DNA of 64,000 nucleotides from Burkholderiales bacterium (GTDB taxonomy: Bacteria > Pseudomonadota > Gammaproteobacteria > Burkholderiales > Burkholderiaceae_C): NCBI GenBank assembly GCA_016191995.1, contig JACPVA010000023.1, positions 1-64,000 on the forward strand, given 5' to 3'. Both the position numbers and the translations under genes were made by a program. Below are positions 21,084 to 29,150 of this stretch, in pieces. Each line of letters starts with the position of its first letter. Within the stretch, counting starts at the first letter, position 1. The notes below the pieces were generated by a model. It saw nothing but the letters and a program-made list of their open reading frames with translations, had not been told where the DNA came from and did not search any database.

Positions 21084-21764
21084 ATGCTAGTACGCAACTG
21101 GATGAAATCGACGCCGCAGACGGTTGGCGGCGACACCCTGGTCGCCGAGGCGAGCCGGATCTTCTCCGAGAGCAGCGTGCAGGGCCTGCCGGTGGTCGAG
21201 GGCGGCCGGCTGCGCGGGCTGCTGACGCGATCGGGCTGCCTGCGCGCGGCGCACCTCGTCGCCCGCACGCAGAGCCCGGACGAATTCGCCTTCTTCTCGA
21301 ACCGGCTGCGCGTGCGCGACCTGATGGTGCGCAACCCGGCGACGGTCGAGGCCGGCGAGACGATGGAGGCCTGCCTGCAGAAGGGCCAGGAGCTGCGCAT
21401 CGGCCAGTTTCCGGTCATGGACCGCGGCGAGGTCGTCGGGCTGATCTCGGCCAACGAGATCTTCGCCCTGGCGGCGCACTTCCTCGGCGCCTTCGAGCGC
21501 CGCAGCGGCGTCACGCTGGCGCCGATGGAGCATGCCGCCGGGACGATGGGGCGCATCGCGGACCTCGTCGAGGCCACCGGCGCCGAGGTGATCGCGATGT
21601 ACCCGATCGGCGTCGGCAGGCCGCCGTCGGCGCTGAAGAAGCTGATCGTGCGCTTCCACGGCCGGCCGGTGGCCGAGGTCGTCGCCGCGCTGGAAGCCGC
21701 CGGCTACCCCGTCATCGAGTCGGTCGAGAACGCGCACGCGGTCGACGCCGCCGCGCCGGCCTGA
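21084..21764 (+). CDS. ppsC: Phenylphosphate synthase subunit C (tandem CBS domains)
   Basis: A 226-residue protein with two CBS domains (MLVRNWMKSTPQTV at the start; LRVRDLMVRNPATVEAGETM near residue 72) and a C-terminal ACT-like tail (VIAMYPIGVGRPPS). In Thauera the 24-kDa PpsC stimulates PpsAB several-fold and is probably allosteric. ATG 21084 (MLVRNWM) is chosen because CBS proteins begin there. Upstream in-frame codons back to 21027 would encode part of the repeat unit and are rejected. Confidence 0.88.
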   Translation: MLVRNWMKSTPQTVGGDTLVAEASRIFSESSVQGLPVVEGGRLRGLLTRSGCLRAAHLVARTQSPDEFAFFSNRLRVRDLMVRNPATVEAGETMEACLQKGQELRIGQFPVMDRGEVVGLISANEIFALAAHFLGAFERRSGVTLAPMEHAAGTMGRIADLVEATGAEVIAMYPIGVGRPPSALKKLIVRFHGRPVAEVVAALEAAGYPVIESVENAHAVDAAAPA

Positions 21765-21774
21765 ACCCTTCCCA

Positions 21775-21828
21775 CCCCCTTCGCCCCCTTCGCCCCCTTC
21801 GCCCCCTTAGCCCCTTTCGCCCCTTTCC
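21775..21828. repeat. 9-bp tandem repeat between ppsC and ppcB
   Basis: Six consecutive 9-base units, the first three exactly CCCCCTTCG, then CCCCCTTAG, CCCCTTTCG and CCCCTTTCC. The array occupies most of the 83-base gap and leaves only CGAGGACATCCCCATC before the ppcB start. A pyrimidine-rich array on the coding strand can vary by slippage and may affect folding or Rho access upstream of the carboxylase genes. Confidence 0.85.
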
Positions 21829-21847
21829 ACCCGAGGACATCCCCATC

Positions 21848-23044
21848 ATGGACTTGCGCAGCTATATCGATCAATGTGCCGCCGCGGGCGAGCTCAAGCG
21901 CGTCGGCGCGCCGGTCGACTGGAATCTGGAAATCTCGCATATCTCCAAGCTCGTCGAGGAGCGCAAGGGCCCGGCGCTGCTGTTCGAGAACGTGCGCGGC
22001 TACGACACCCCGGTCTTCACCGGCGCCTTCGCCACCACCAAGCGGCTGGCGATCATGCTCGGGCTGCCGCACGGCAATACGCTGTGCGAATCGGCACAGG
22101 CCTGGATGAAGAAGAGCATCTCGGCCGAGGGCCTGATCAAGGCCAGGGAGGTCAAGGACGGGCCGGTGCTGGCCAACGTCGTCGAGGGCGACAAGGTCGA
22201 CCTCAACATGTTCCCGGTGCCGCGCTTCTTCCCGCTCGACGGCGGGCGCTATATCGGCACCACGGTCTTCGTCGTGCTGCGCGACCCGGAGACCGGCGAG
22301 ACCAACCTCGGCACCTACCGCATGCAGATGCTCGATGGCAAGACCTGCGGCGTGCAGATCCTGCCCGGCAAGCGCGGCGAGCGCATCATGAAGAAGTACG
22401 CCAAGATGGGCAAGAAGATGCCCGCCGCGGCGGTGATCGGCTGCGACCCGCTGCTGTTCATGGCCGGCACGCTGATGCACAAGGGTGCGAACGACTTCGA
22501 CATCACCGGCACCGTGCGCGGCCAGCAAGCCGAGTACCTGATGGCGCCGCTGACCGGGCTGCCGGTTCCCGCCGGTGCCGAGATCGTCCTCGAGGGCGAG
22601 ATCGACCCGACGAACTTCCGCCCCGAGGGCCCGTTCGCCGAGTACACCGGCTACTACACCGACGAGCTGCACCACCCGATCCCGAAGCCGGCGTTGGAGG
22701 TCAAGCAGATCCTGCACCGCGACAAGCCGATCCTGTGGGCCACCGGCCAGGGCCGGCCGGTGACCGACGTCCACATGCTGCTGTCGTTCACCCGCACCGC
22801 GACGCTGTGGACCGAGCTCGAGAAGATGAAGATCCCGGGCATCCAGAATGTCTGCGTGCTGGCCGAGTCGGCCGGCCGCTTCTGGGCCGTGGTCTCGGTC
22901 AAGCAGGCCTACCCCGGACATTCGCGCCAGGTCGCCGACGCCGTGATCGCGAGCAATACCGGCAGCTACGGCATCAAGGGCGTGATCACGGTCGACGAGG
23001 ACATCGCCGCCGACGACCTGCAGCGTGTCGTCTGGGCGCTGTAG
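21848..23044 (+). CDS. ppcB: Phenylphosphate carboxylase beta-type subunit (UbiD family), cut short by an in-frame TAG
   Basis: 398 residues of a UbiD-type prenyl-FMN decarboxylase/carboxylase. Active-site regions are present: NLGTYRMQMLDGKTCG (prenyl-FMN/substrate arginine area) and PEGPFAEYTGYY with the conserved acidic residues. The frame ends at TAG 23042-23044 just after WAL, inside the conserved WA-x-x-x-R-x-DP segment; the same frame then continues without a shift to 23266 with normal UbiD C-terminal sequence. Full length would be 472 residues (about 53 kDa), matching the known beta subunit. So the protein is truncated by 74 codons, read through, or the base is a sequencing error. Position between ppsC and the HAD gene fits ppcB. 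Confidence 0.85.
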   Translation: MDLRSYIDQCAAAGELKRVGAPVDWNLEISHISKLVEERKGPALLFENVRGYDTPVFTGAFATTKRLAIMLGLPHGNTLCESAQAWMKKSISAEGLIKAREVKDGPVLANVVEGDKVDLNMFPVPRFFPLDGGRYIGTTVFVVLRDPETGETNLGTYRMQMLDGKTCGVQILPGKRGERIMKKYAKMGKKMPAAAVIGCDPLLFMAGTLMHKGANDFDITGTVRGQQAEYLMAPLTGLPVPAGAEIVLEGEIDPTNFRPEGPFAEYTGYYTDELHHPIPKPALEVKQILHRDKPILWATGQGRPVTDVHMLLSFTRTATLWTELEKMKIPGIQNVCVLAESAGRFWAVVSVKQAYPGHSRQVADAVIASNTGSYGIKGVITVDEDIAADDLQRVVWAL

Positions 23045-23266
23045 TGCCGCTACGACCCGATGCGCGGCACCGAGCTGATCAAGCGCGGCCGCTCGACCCC
23101 GCTCGACCCGGCGCTGGACCCGAACGGCGACAAGCTGACGACCTCGCGCATCCTGATGGATGCCTGCATCCCCTACGAGTGGAAGCAGAAGCCCGTCGAG
23201 GCGCGGCTGGACGAGGCGACGCTGGCATCGCTGCGCGCGCGCTGGTCCGAACTCGGCATCGACTGA
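23045..23266 (+). other. Read-through C-terminal extension of ppcB after the amber codon
   Basis: In the frame of the preceding UbiD gene, these 73 codons encode CRYDPMRGTELIKRG..., ending SELGID before a TGA, and carry the family's STPLDPALDP motif. Nothing else in the frame is damaged. An internal ATG at 23060 could start a 68-residue peptide but has no ribosome-binding site. The flavin-reductase-like gene begins 11 bases after this true end, with GAAGGAGC inside the gap, the spacing expected for an intact operon. Confidence 0.8.
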
Positions 23267-23277
23267 AGGAGCACGCC

Positions 23278-23826
23278 ATGGCCCGCAAGAAGCCGGATCC
23301 CGCCGCCGCCGAGGCGCCGTCGCCTCTGGCACGGCTGCTGGGCAGCCTGCCCTGCCCCGAGGGGCTGCTGGCGGTGCGCGTCGGCGAGCAGACCGACCTC
23401 GTCGCCGCGACCGCGATGTGGGTGTCGTACGACCCGGTCATCCTCGCCGTCTACCTGCGCCCCGGCAGCACCGCGCACCGCCTCGTCGTCGAGGCGCGCC
23501 ACTTCACTTTCAATGTCGCCGACGAGTCGCAGAACGAAGCGGCACTGAAGGCCGGGTCGATCCGCGGCGCCGACGACAAGAAGCTCGCCAAGGTGGGGCT
23601 GGCGTTCGAGCCCGGCAGCGTCCCGAGCCCGCGTGTAGCGGGCGCGGCGGCGAGCTACGACTGCCGCGTGCTGAAGATCGCCGCCTGCGGCGACCACGAC
23701 CTCTTCCTCGGCCTGGTGCGCGAATCGAGCGTGCGCGACGGCGGCCGCCCGGTCGTGCGCTTCGGCGGCGCGAGCCACCGCATCGGTGACGCGCTGCCCG
23801 GCCCGGCGGTGCGCTACCCGCATTGA
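23278..23826 (+). CDS. Flavin-reductase-like FMN-binding protein (DIM6/NTAB family)
   Basis: A 182-residue split-barrel protein with the flavin-reductase pattern: TDLVAATAMWVSYDPVILAVYLRPGSTAHRLV near residues 40-75, FTFNVADES and a late DHDLFLGLV. Such proteins bind FMN or reduce it with NAD(P)H. Sitting between two carboxylase subunit genes and upstream of ubiX, it may provide FMNH2 for prenyl-FMN synthesis or help reactivate oxidised cofactor; this is inference. The ATG is preceded by AAGGAG. I do not recall an orthologue in the classical Thauera gene set. Confidence 0.72.
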   Translation: MARKKPDPAAAEAPSPLARLLGSLPCPEGLLAVRVGEQTDLVAATAMWVSYDPVILAVYLRPGSTAHRLVVEARHFTFNVADESQNEAALKAGSIRGADDKKLAKVGLAFEPGSVPSPRVAGAAASYDCRVLKIAACGDHDLFLGLVRESSVRDGGRPVVRFGGASHRIGDALPGPAVRYPH

Positions 23827-23881
23827 CTTCGTCCTCGAACGAACCGAATCCCCATCCGCAGCAATCCGCAGGAGTCCCCGC

Positions 23882-24391
23882 ATGGACAAGGCCAAGGACG
23901 TGAAGCTCGTCATCCTCGACGTCGACGGCGTCATGACCGACGGGCGCATCGTCATCGACGACAACGGGCTCGAGCAGCGCAACTTCGACATCAAGGACGG
24001 TTTCGGCGTCGTCGCGCTGCAGATGACCGGCGTCGAGGTCGCGATCATCACGTCGAAGAAGTCGGGCTCGGTGCGCCACCGCGCCGAGGAGCTCAAGATC
24101 AAGCGCTTCCACGAGGGCATCCGCAAGAAGACCGAGCCCTACGAGCAGATCCTCGCCGAGATGGGCATCGGCGACGCCCAGGTCGCCTATGTCGGCGACG
24201 ACCTCGTCGACCTGGCGATGATGAAGCGCGTCGGGCTGCCGATCGCGGTCGCCGACGCGGTCGACGAGGTGCGCGAGGCCGCCGCCTTCGTCACCCGCGC
24301 ACGCGGTGGCCACGGCGCCGTGCGCGAGGCGGCCGAGATGATCCTCAAGGCGCAGGGCAAGTGGGAGGCGATCCTGGCCAAGATCGCCTGA
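23882..24391 (+). CDS. ppcC: Phenylphosphate carboxylase gamma subunit (HAD phosphatase, KdsC-like)
   Basis: A 169-residue HAD-superfamily protein of 18 kDa: motif I LVILDVDGVMTDG (nucleophile Asp), motif II IITSKKSG, and motif IV VAYVGDDLVDLAMM. It resembles KDO-8-phosphate phosphatase and matches the 18-kDa subunit of phenylphosphate carboxylase, which is thought to handle the phosphate group while the UbiD subunits carboxylate at C4. Start ATG 23882 follows GCAGGAGTC. Naming of gamma and delta follows subunit sizes in the literature as I remember them. Confidence 0.85.
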   Translation: MDKAKDVKLVILDVDGVMTDGRIVIDDNGLEQRNFDIKDGFGVVALQMTGVEVAIITSKKSGSVRHRAEELKIKRFHEGIRKKTEPYEQILAEMGIGDAQVAYVGDDLVDLAMMKRVGLPIAVADAVDEVREAAAFVTRARGGHGAVREAAEMILKAQGKWEAILAKIA

Positions 24392-24542
24392 CCCTCCCCA
24401 CCGCCCGATATCCCGGGCCGGCCCTCGCCGCCGGCGCACCCGATCCAGCCGCACGCCCGGCGCGCGGCGATCGGCCACGCACGCCAACGCGCGTGCGCCC
24501 CTTGCCCTCTTTCGTCGTTCGAACGTACAGGAGCACCCCGAA

Positions 24543-25994
24543 GTGGCAGCCCCCCGAAGCAACCGTGAATTCGTCGAAGCCTGCATCGCCTCCGGCGACG
24601 CCGTGCGCATCGCGCAGGAGGTCGACTGGGAGAACGAGGCCGGCGCGATCGTGCGCCGCGCCTGCGAGCTCTCAGCCCCCGCGCCCTTCATCGAGAAGAT
24701 CAAGGACTACCCCGGCTTCCGCTATTTCGGCGCGCCGCTGTCGACCTACCGCCGGATGGCGATCTCGATGGGGCTGGACCCGGACACCCCGCTGCCCGAG
24801 CTCGGCCGCGTCTACGTCGAGCGCACCAACGGCGCGCCGGTGGCGCCGGTGATCGTCGGCCGCGACCAGGCACCGTGCAAGGAGAATATCCTGCGCGGCT
24901 CGGAAGTCGACCTGTGCCGGCTGCCGGTGCCGCTGGTGCACGACGGCGACGGCGGCCGCTATGTCGGCACCTGGCACGCCGTCGTCACCAAGCACCCGGT
25001 GCGCGGCGACGTCAACTGGGGCATGTACCGGCAGATGATGTTCGACAGCCGCACGATGTCGGGCGCGGTATTCCCGTTCTCCGACCTCGGCAAGGCGCTG
25101 AACGACTACTACCTGCCGCGCGGCGAGACCTGCCCGTTCGCCACCGCGATCGGTCTGTCGCCGCTGGCGGCGATGGCCGCCTGCGCGCCGTCGCCGATCC
25201 CCGAGCCCGAGCTGGTCGGCATGCTCGCCGGCGAGCCGGCGCGGCTGGTCAAGTGCGAGACCAACGACCTGGAAGTGCCGGCCGACGCCGAGATCATCAT
25301 CGAAGGCGAGATCTGCCCCGACTACAAGGTCGAGGAAGGCCCGTTCGGCGAGTACACCGGCTACCGCACCAGCCCGCGCGATTTCCGCGTCACCTTCCGC
25401 GTCAACTGCATCACCTACCGCAACAACGCGACGATGACCATCTCCAACATGGGCGTGCCGCAGGACGAGGGGCAGCTGCTGCGCTCGTTCTCGCTCGGCC
25501 TGGAGCTGGAGAAGCTGCTCAAGAGCCAGGGCATCCCGGTCACCGGCGTCTACATGCATCCGCGGTCGACGCACCACATGATGATCGTCGGCGTCAAGCC
25601 GACCTACGCCGGCGTCGCGCAGCAGATCGGCCAGCTCGCGTTCGGCTCCAAGCTCGGCCCCTGGTTCCACATGGTGATGGTCGTCGACGACCAGATCGAC
25701 ATCTACAACTGGGACGAGGTCTACCACGCCTTCTGCACCCGCTGCCACCCCGACCGCGGCATCCACATCTACCGCAATTCGCCCGGCACGCCGCTGTACC
25801 CGTTCGCGACCCCGCACGAGCGGCGCTGGTCGATCGGCTCCAAGGTCGTGTTCGACTGCCTGTGGCCGGTCGACTGGGACAAGATCAACGATGTGCCGAC
25901 GGTGGTCTCGTTCCGCAACGTCTACCCGAAGGAGGTGCAGGAAAAGGTCTTGTCCAACTGGACCAACTACGGCTACCCGCCGGCTGCGCGCTGA
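24543..25994 (+). CDS. ppcA: Phenylphosphate carboxylase alpha-type subunit (UbiD family)
   Basis: A 483-residue (54-kDa) intact UbiD homologue beginning with GTG after ACAGGAGCACCCC. Conserved: GGRYVGTWHAVVTKHP, NWGMYRQMMFD, and EGPFGEYTGYRTS with the catalytic acidic residues. Two UbiD-type subunits (alpha and beta), the HAD subunit and the 10-kDa subunit make up phenylphosphate carboxylase, which forms 4-hydroxybenzoate from phenylphosphate and CO2. Its size and gene order fit PpcA. The 151-base gap upstream is larger than elsewhere in the operon and holds no obvious gene. Confidence 0.87.
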   Translation: MAAPRSNREFVEACIASGDAVRIAQEVDWENEAGAIVRRACELSAPAPFIEKIKDYPGFRYFGAPLSTYRRMAISMGLDPDTPLPELGRVYVERTNGAPVAPVIVGRDQAPCKENILRGSEVDLCRLPVPLVHDGDGGRYVGTWHAVVTKHPVRGDVNWGMYRQMMFDSRTMSGAVFPFSDLGKALNDYYLPRGETCPFATAIGLSPLAAMAACAPSPIPEPELVGMLAGEPARLVKCETNDLEVPADAEIIIEGEICPDYKVEEGPFGEYTGYRTSPRDFRVTFRVNCITYRNNATMTISNMGVPQDEGQLLRSFSLGLELEKLLKSQGIPVTGVYMHPRSTHHMMIVGVKPTYAGVAQQIGQLAFGSKLGPWFHMVMVVDDQIDIYNWDEVYHAFCTRCHPDRGIHIYRNSPGTPLYPFATPHERRWSIGSKVVFDCLWPVDWDKINDVPTVVSFRNVYPKEVQEKVLSNWTNYGYPPAAR

Positions 25995-26034
25995 ACCCGC
26001 AGCACCCCGAGCAGGAATACGAAGGAGATCGACG

Positions 26035-26289
26035 ATGAGCCAATGGGAAGTCTATGTTGCCGACCTGTCCGAGCTGCCCGAGGGCCGCGACCTGGAGCTG
26101 ACGATCCGCACGCTGGAGCCCGGCATCCACAAGTACACCTACAAGCGCGCCAAGGTGCGGTTGTCGAAGACGCTGGACGAGTTGCCCGACCAGCTCCAGG
26201 TGCGCTTCGGCCGCGGGCAGCTGGCGCCGCAGCGCTACTCGATCCGCGTGATCGAGGAGGTGCAGCGCCTGCCGGCCAAGTACCAGTAG
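26035..26289 (+). CDS. ppcD: Phenylphosphate carboxylase delta subunit (10 kDa)
   Basis: An 84-residue protein with no known catalytic motif. Its size, charge and position right after ppcA match the 10-kDa delta subunit of the Thauera carboxylase, which is required for carboxylating phenylphosphate but not for the CO2-exchange reaction. It has a strong ribosome site, GAAGGAGAT, eight bases before the ATG. Residues such as SELPEGRDLELTIRTL and LRTLEPGIHKYTY-like alternation suggest a small beta-rich fold. The call depends on context rather than motif. Confidence 0.75.
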   Translation: MSQWEVYVADLSELPEGRDLELTIRTLEPGIHKYTYKRAKVRLSKTLDELPDQLQVRFGRGQLAPQRYSIRVIEEVQRLPAKYQ

Positions 26290-26305
26290 GCGCTGCGCCG
26301 ACGCG

Positions 26306-27655
26306 ATGCCGTACCGCGACCTGCGCGACTTCCTCGACGCGCTCGGCGGCGACCTGCGTCGCGTCGCCGAGCCGATGTCGCCACGTTTCGAAATCGCCGC
26401 CGCGCTGCGCCAGGCGCGTCCCGACGCACCGGCACTGCTGTTCGACCACATCGCCGGTCATCCCGGCTGGCGGGTCGCCGGCAACCTGATCGCGCACCGG
26501 CGGCGGCTGGCGCGCGCCTTCGACGCCGCGCCCGAGGCGCTGGCCGAGGCCTACCTCGAGCGCAAGCAGCGCGGCATCGATCCGGTCACGACCCGCGACG
26601 CGCCGGTCAAGGAAGTCGTCGCGACGCAGGGCGACGACCTGCTCGGCGCGCTGCCGATCCTGACCCACCACGAGCGCGACGCCGGCCCCTACATCACGAC
26701 CGGCGTCGTGCTGTGCCACGACCCGGCGACCGGGCGCCGCGGCATGGGCATCCACCGCATGATGGTCAAGGGCGGGCGGCGGATGGGCATCCTGCTGGCG
26801 AACCCGCCGTTGGCGCTGTTCCACGCCGCCGCCGAGGCGCGCGGCGAGCCGCTCGAGATCGCGGTCGCGCTCGGGCTGGAGCCGGCGATCGTCGTCGCCT
26901 CGGTCGTCAAGGTCGGGCCGCTGGTGCCCGACAAGATGGCGGTCGCCGGCGCGCTGCGCGGCGCGCCGGTCGAGATGGTCGATGCCGAGACGGTGAAGCT
27001 GCAGGTGCCGGCGCGCGCCGAGATCGTCATCGAGGGCCGCGTGCTGCCCGGCGTGCGCGAGACCGAGGGGCCGTTCGGCGAGAACACCGGCGCCTACTTC
27101 AGCAACGCGAGCCCGGTGATCGAGGTCAGCGCCGTCACCCACCGCCGCAACCCGATCTACCCCGGGTTGACGCCGTGGGGCACCGACGTCGACATGCTGC
27201 TGTGGCTGGCCGCCGGCACCGAGATGCTGGGCCAGTTGCGCGCGCAGGTCGGCGGCGTGGTCGACCTCGAGATCGCCGGCGGCACGGCGGGCTTCTCGAT
27301 GATCGTCGCCGTCCACGGCACGTCGCGCCCGGAGGTGCGGCGGCTGATCCACCTCGCGCTGGCGCTGGACAAGCGACTGAAGACGGTGACGGTGGTCGAC
27401 GACGACGTCGACATCCGCGACCCGCGCGAGGTCGCGTGGGCGATGGCCACGAGGATGCGCCCGGCGCGCGATACGATCCTGGTCGAGGGCACCGAGGTCT
27501 ACGTCATCGACCCCAGCGGCAGCGGCGCGGCCGAGGGGTCCAAGATCGGCTTCGATGCCACCCGCGGCAGCGCCGACCCGTCGTTCGACAAGGCGCGGCT
27601 GGACCCGGCCGCGCTGGCGCGCGTGCGCGCCGTGCTGGGCGACCTGATGCAGTGA
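26306..27655 (+). CDS. Third UbiD-family decarboxylase/carboxylase of the phenol operon
   Basis: A 449-residue UbiD protein distinct from the other two: MGIHRMMVKGGRRMGIL in place of the usual loop, and ETEGPFGENTGAYFSN near residue 255 keeps the catalytic acidic residues. It follows ppcD by 16 bases. The Thauera phenol cluster also contains a UbiD-like gene beyond the carboxylase subunits, with no assigned role. It could carboxylate another phenol or help prenyl-FMN handling; the function is not known. Confidence 0.82.
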   Translation: MPYRDLRDFLDALGGDLRRVAEPMSPRFEIAAALRQARPDAPALLFDHIAGHPGWRVAGNLIAHRRRLARAFDAAPEALAEAYLERKQRGIDPVTTRDAPVKEVVATQGDDLLGALPILTHHERDAGPYITTGVVLCHDPATGRRGMGIHRMMVKGGRRMGILLANPPLALFHAAAEARGEPLEIAVALGLEPAIVVASVVKVGPLVPDKMAVAGALRGAPVEMVDAETVKLQVPARAEIVIEGRVLPGVRETEGPFGENTGAYFSNASPVIEVSAVTHRRNPIYPGLTPWGTDVDMLLWLAAGTEMLGQLRAQVGGVVDLEIAGGTAGFSMIVAVHGTSRPEVRRLIHLALALDKRLKTVTVVDDDVDIRDPREVAWAMATRMRPARDTILVEGTEVYVIDPSGSGAAEGSKIGFDATRGSADPSFDKARLDPAALARVRAVLGDLMQ

Positions 27656-27695
27656 CGATGCCGCGAGCGGCGACGACGACGAAGAGGCGAGTGCG

Positions 27696-28283
27696 ATGAA
27701 ACTGGTGGTGGGGATGTCGGGCGCGAGCGGCGCGATCTACGGGCTGCGCATCCTCGAGGTGCTGCGCGATCTCGGCATCGAGACGCACCTCGTGATGTCG
27801 GACTCGGCCAAGCGCACGATCGTCTACGAGACCGACCGCAGGATCGACGAGGTCAAGCAGCTCGCGACGCACGTGCACGAGCTGAACGATGTCGGTGCCT
27901 GCATCTCGAGCGGCTCGTTCAAGCACGACGGCATGGTGATCGCGCCGTGCTCGATCAAGACGCTGTCGGCGCTGGCGCAGTCGTTCAACACCAACCTCCT
28001 GATCCGCGCCGCCGACGTCACGCTCAAGGAGCGGCGCAAGCTGGTGCTGATGGTGCGCGAGACCCCGCTGCACCTGGGGCACCTGCGGCTGATGACGCAT
28101 GTCACCGAGACCGGCGCCGTCGTGCTGCCGCCGCTGCCGGCCTTCTACCACCGGCCGAAGACGCTGGAGGAAGTGATCGACCAGTCGGTCAACAAGGCGC
28201 TCGACCAGCTCGGAGTCGAGGCCGAGCTGTTCCACCGCTGGACCGGCAACGAGGAGCGCGAGCATGCGCGCTCGCGAGGCTGA
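27696..28283 (+). CDS. ubiX: UbiX-type flavin prenyltransferase
   Basis: A 195-residue protein with the UbiX signature: VVGMSGASGAIYGLRIL (FMN-binding), a SSGSFKHDGMVIAPCSIKTL segment, and LVLMVRETPLHLGHLRLM. UbiX joins dimethylallyl (mono)phosphate to FMNH2, producing the prenyl-FMN cofactor that UbiD-type enzymes need. Being in the same operon as three UbiD genes, it is the dedicated cofactor maker. Its 3' end overlaps the next gene by 20 bases, so expression is coupled. Confidence 0.92.
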   Translation: MKLVVGMSGASGAIYGLRILEVLRDLGIETHLVMSDSAKRTIVYETDRRIDEVKQLATHVHELNDVGACISSGSFKHDGMVIAPCSIKTLSALAQSFNTNLLIRAADVTLKERRKLVLMVRETPLHLGHLRLMTHVTETGAVVLPPLPAFYHRPKTLEEVIDQSVNKALDQLGVEAELFHRWTGNEEREHARSRG

Positions 28284-28725
28284 GGCGGCGGGGTCGGAAG
28301 GCGCCGCTTCGGCGATCGAATTCGAAGGCGTCGTCGGCGCCGGGCTCGGCGAAGGTGCGCGCTTCACCGCCATCGACTGGGTCGGCGCGGCGCTGCGGCG
28401 CGCGACCGGTTTCGATCCGTGGCCCGGGACGCTGAACCTGCGGCTCGACGAGGCGGCGCAGCGCGCGTGGCAGCGCGCACAGCGCATCCACGCCGGCATC
28501 GCGATCGACCCGGCGCCGGGTTTCTGCCCGGCGCGCTGCCACCTGCTGTGGCTCGCCGGCCGCGTGCGCGCGGCGGCGGTCGTGCCGGAGGTCGACGGCT
28601 ACCCGGCCGACAAGCTGGAAATCGTCGCGCCGGTCGCGCTGCGCGAGGCGCTCGGTTTGCAGGACGGTGACCGGTTGCGGGTACGGGTGGATAGGTCGTC
28701 GCCGCCACCTGCGACGACGGCTTGA
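28264..28725 (+). CDS. CTP-dependent riboflavin kinase-like protein (archaeal RibK/DUF120 fold)
   Basis: A 153-residue protein carrying the signature of archaeal RibK: FEGVVGAGLGEGARF near residue 20, GFDPWPGTLNLRL near 48, AAVVPEVDG and the closing KLEIVAPVALREALGL with DGDRLRV. Archaeal homologues phosphorylate riboflavin to FMN using CTP, whereas bacteria normally use RibF. No other domain is present. The start overlaps ubiX by 20 bases, so FMN produced here could feed UbiX directly. Activity is inferred from the motif. The frame ends five bases from the convergent vapC stop. Confidence 0.8.
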   Translation: MRAREAEAAGSEGAASAIEFEGVVGAGLGEGARFTAIDWVGAALRRATGFDPWPGTLNLRLDEAAQRAWQRAQRIHAGIAIDPAPGFCPARCHLLWLAGRVRAAAVVPEVDGYPADKLEIVAPVALREALGLQDGDRLRVRVDRSSPPPATTA

Positions 28726-28729
28726 AGGC

Positions 28730-29128
28730 TCACCCAGCCCAGTTCTCGACCCGTAACCCGGGCACGCGCATGAACTCGCGCGTGGTGTTCGTCACCAACG
28801 TCACGTCGAGGGACTGGGCATGCGCTGCGATCAGGCTGTCGTAGGGACCGATCGGGGTCCCGCGGCCGGCCAGCCACGCACGCAAACGCCCCGCGACCTC
28901 GCCGGCAGCGGCGTCGAAGTCCGCCACCTCGAGGCTCGCCAGGAAGCGGCGCAGCGCCTGCAGGTTGCGCGCCGACCGCGTGCGCGCCACCCCAAAGTGC
29001 AATTCGGATGCGGTGATGGCCGAGATGCCCAGCCCCTCGGCATGGTGCTCGCGCAGCGCGCGAAGCACCTCGGGCGGCCGCTCGTTGATCGCATGGATGC
29101 AGATGTCGGTGTCGAGCATGTAGCGCAT
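28730..29128 (-). CDS. vapC: VapC-type PIN-domain ribonuclease toxin
   Basis: A 132-residue PIN protein with the expected acidic residues: MLDTDICIHAIN (Asp6/Asp8), SAITASELHFG (Glu near 43), and IGPYDSLIAAHA (Asp near 98). Start ATG 29128 (MRYMLDTD) is 22 bases downstream of the antitoxin stop. Homologues are toxins cleaving tRNA or rRNA, held in check by the VapB partner. It is convergent with the riboflavin-kinase-like gene, five bases apart. Confidence 0.87.
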   Translation of the reverse strand: MRYMLDTDICIHAINERPPEVLRALREHHAEGLGISAITASELHFGVARTRSARNLQALRRFLASLEVADFDAAAGEVAGRLRAWLAGRGTPIGPYDSLIAAHAQSLDVTLVTNTTREFMRVPGLRVENWAG

Positions 29129-29150
29129 GGCCGGCCTTCGCGAGCCCGGA

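Noticed and set aside
23042-23044. Selenocysteine or pyrrolysine at the stop
   Set aside because: Selenocysteine uses TGA, not TAG, and pyrrolysine machinery is not expected in this group. No evidence for either in the window.
23060-23266. Separate 68-residue gene starting MRGTELIKRG
   Set aside because: Same frame as ppcB, no ribosome-binding site, and the sequence is the normal C-terminal part of a UbiD protein. Treated as the read-through extension.
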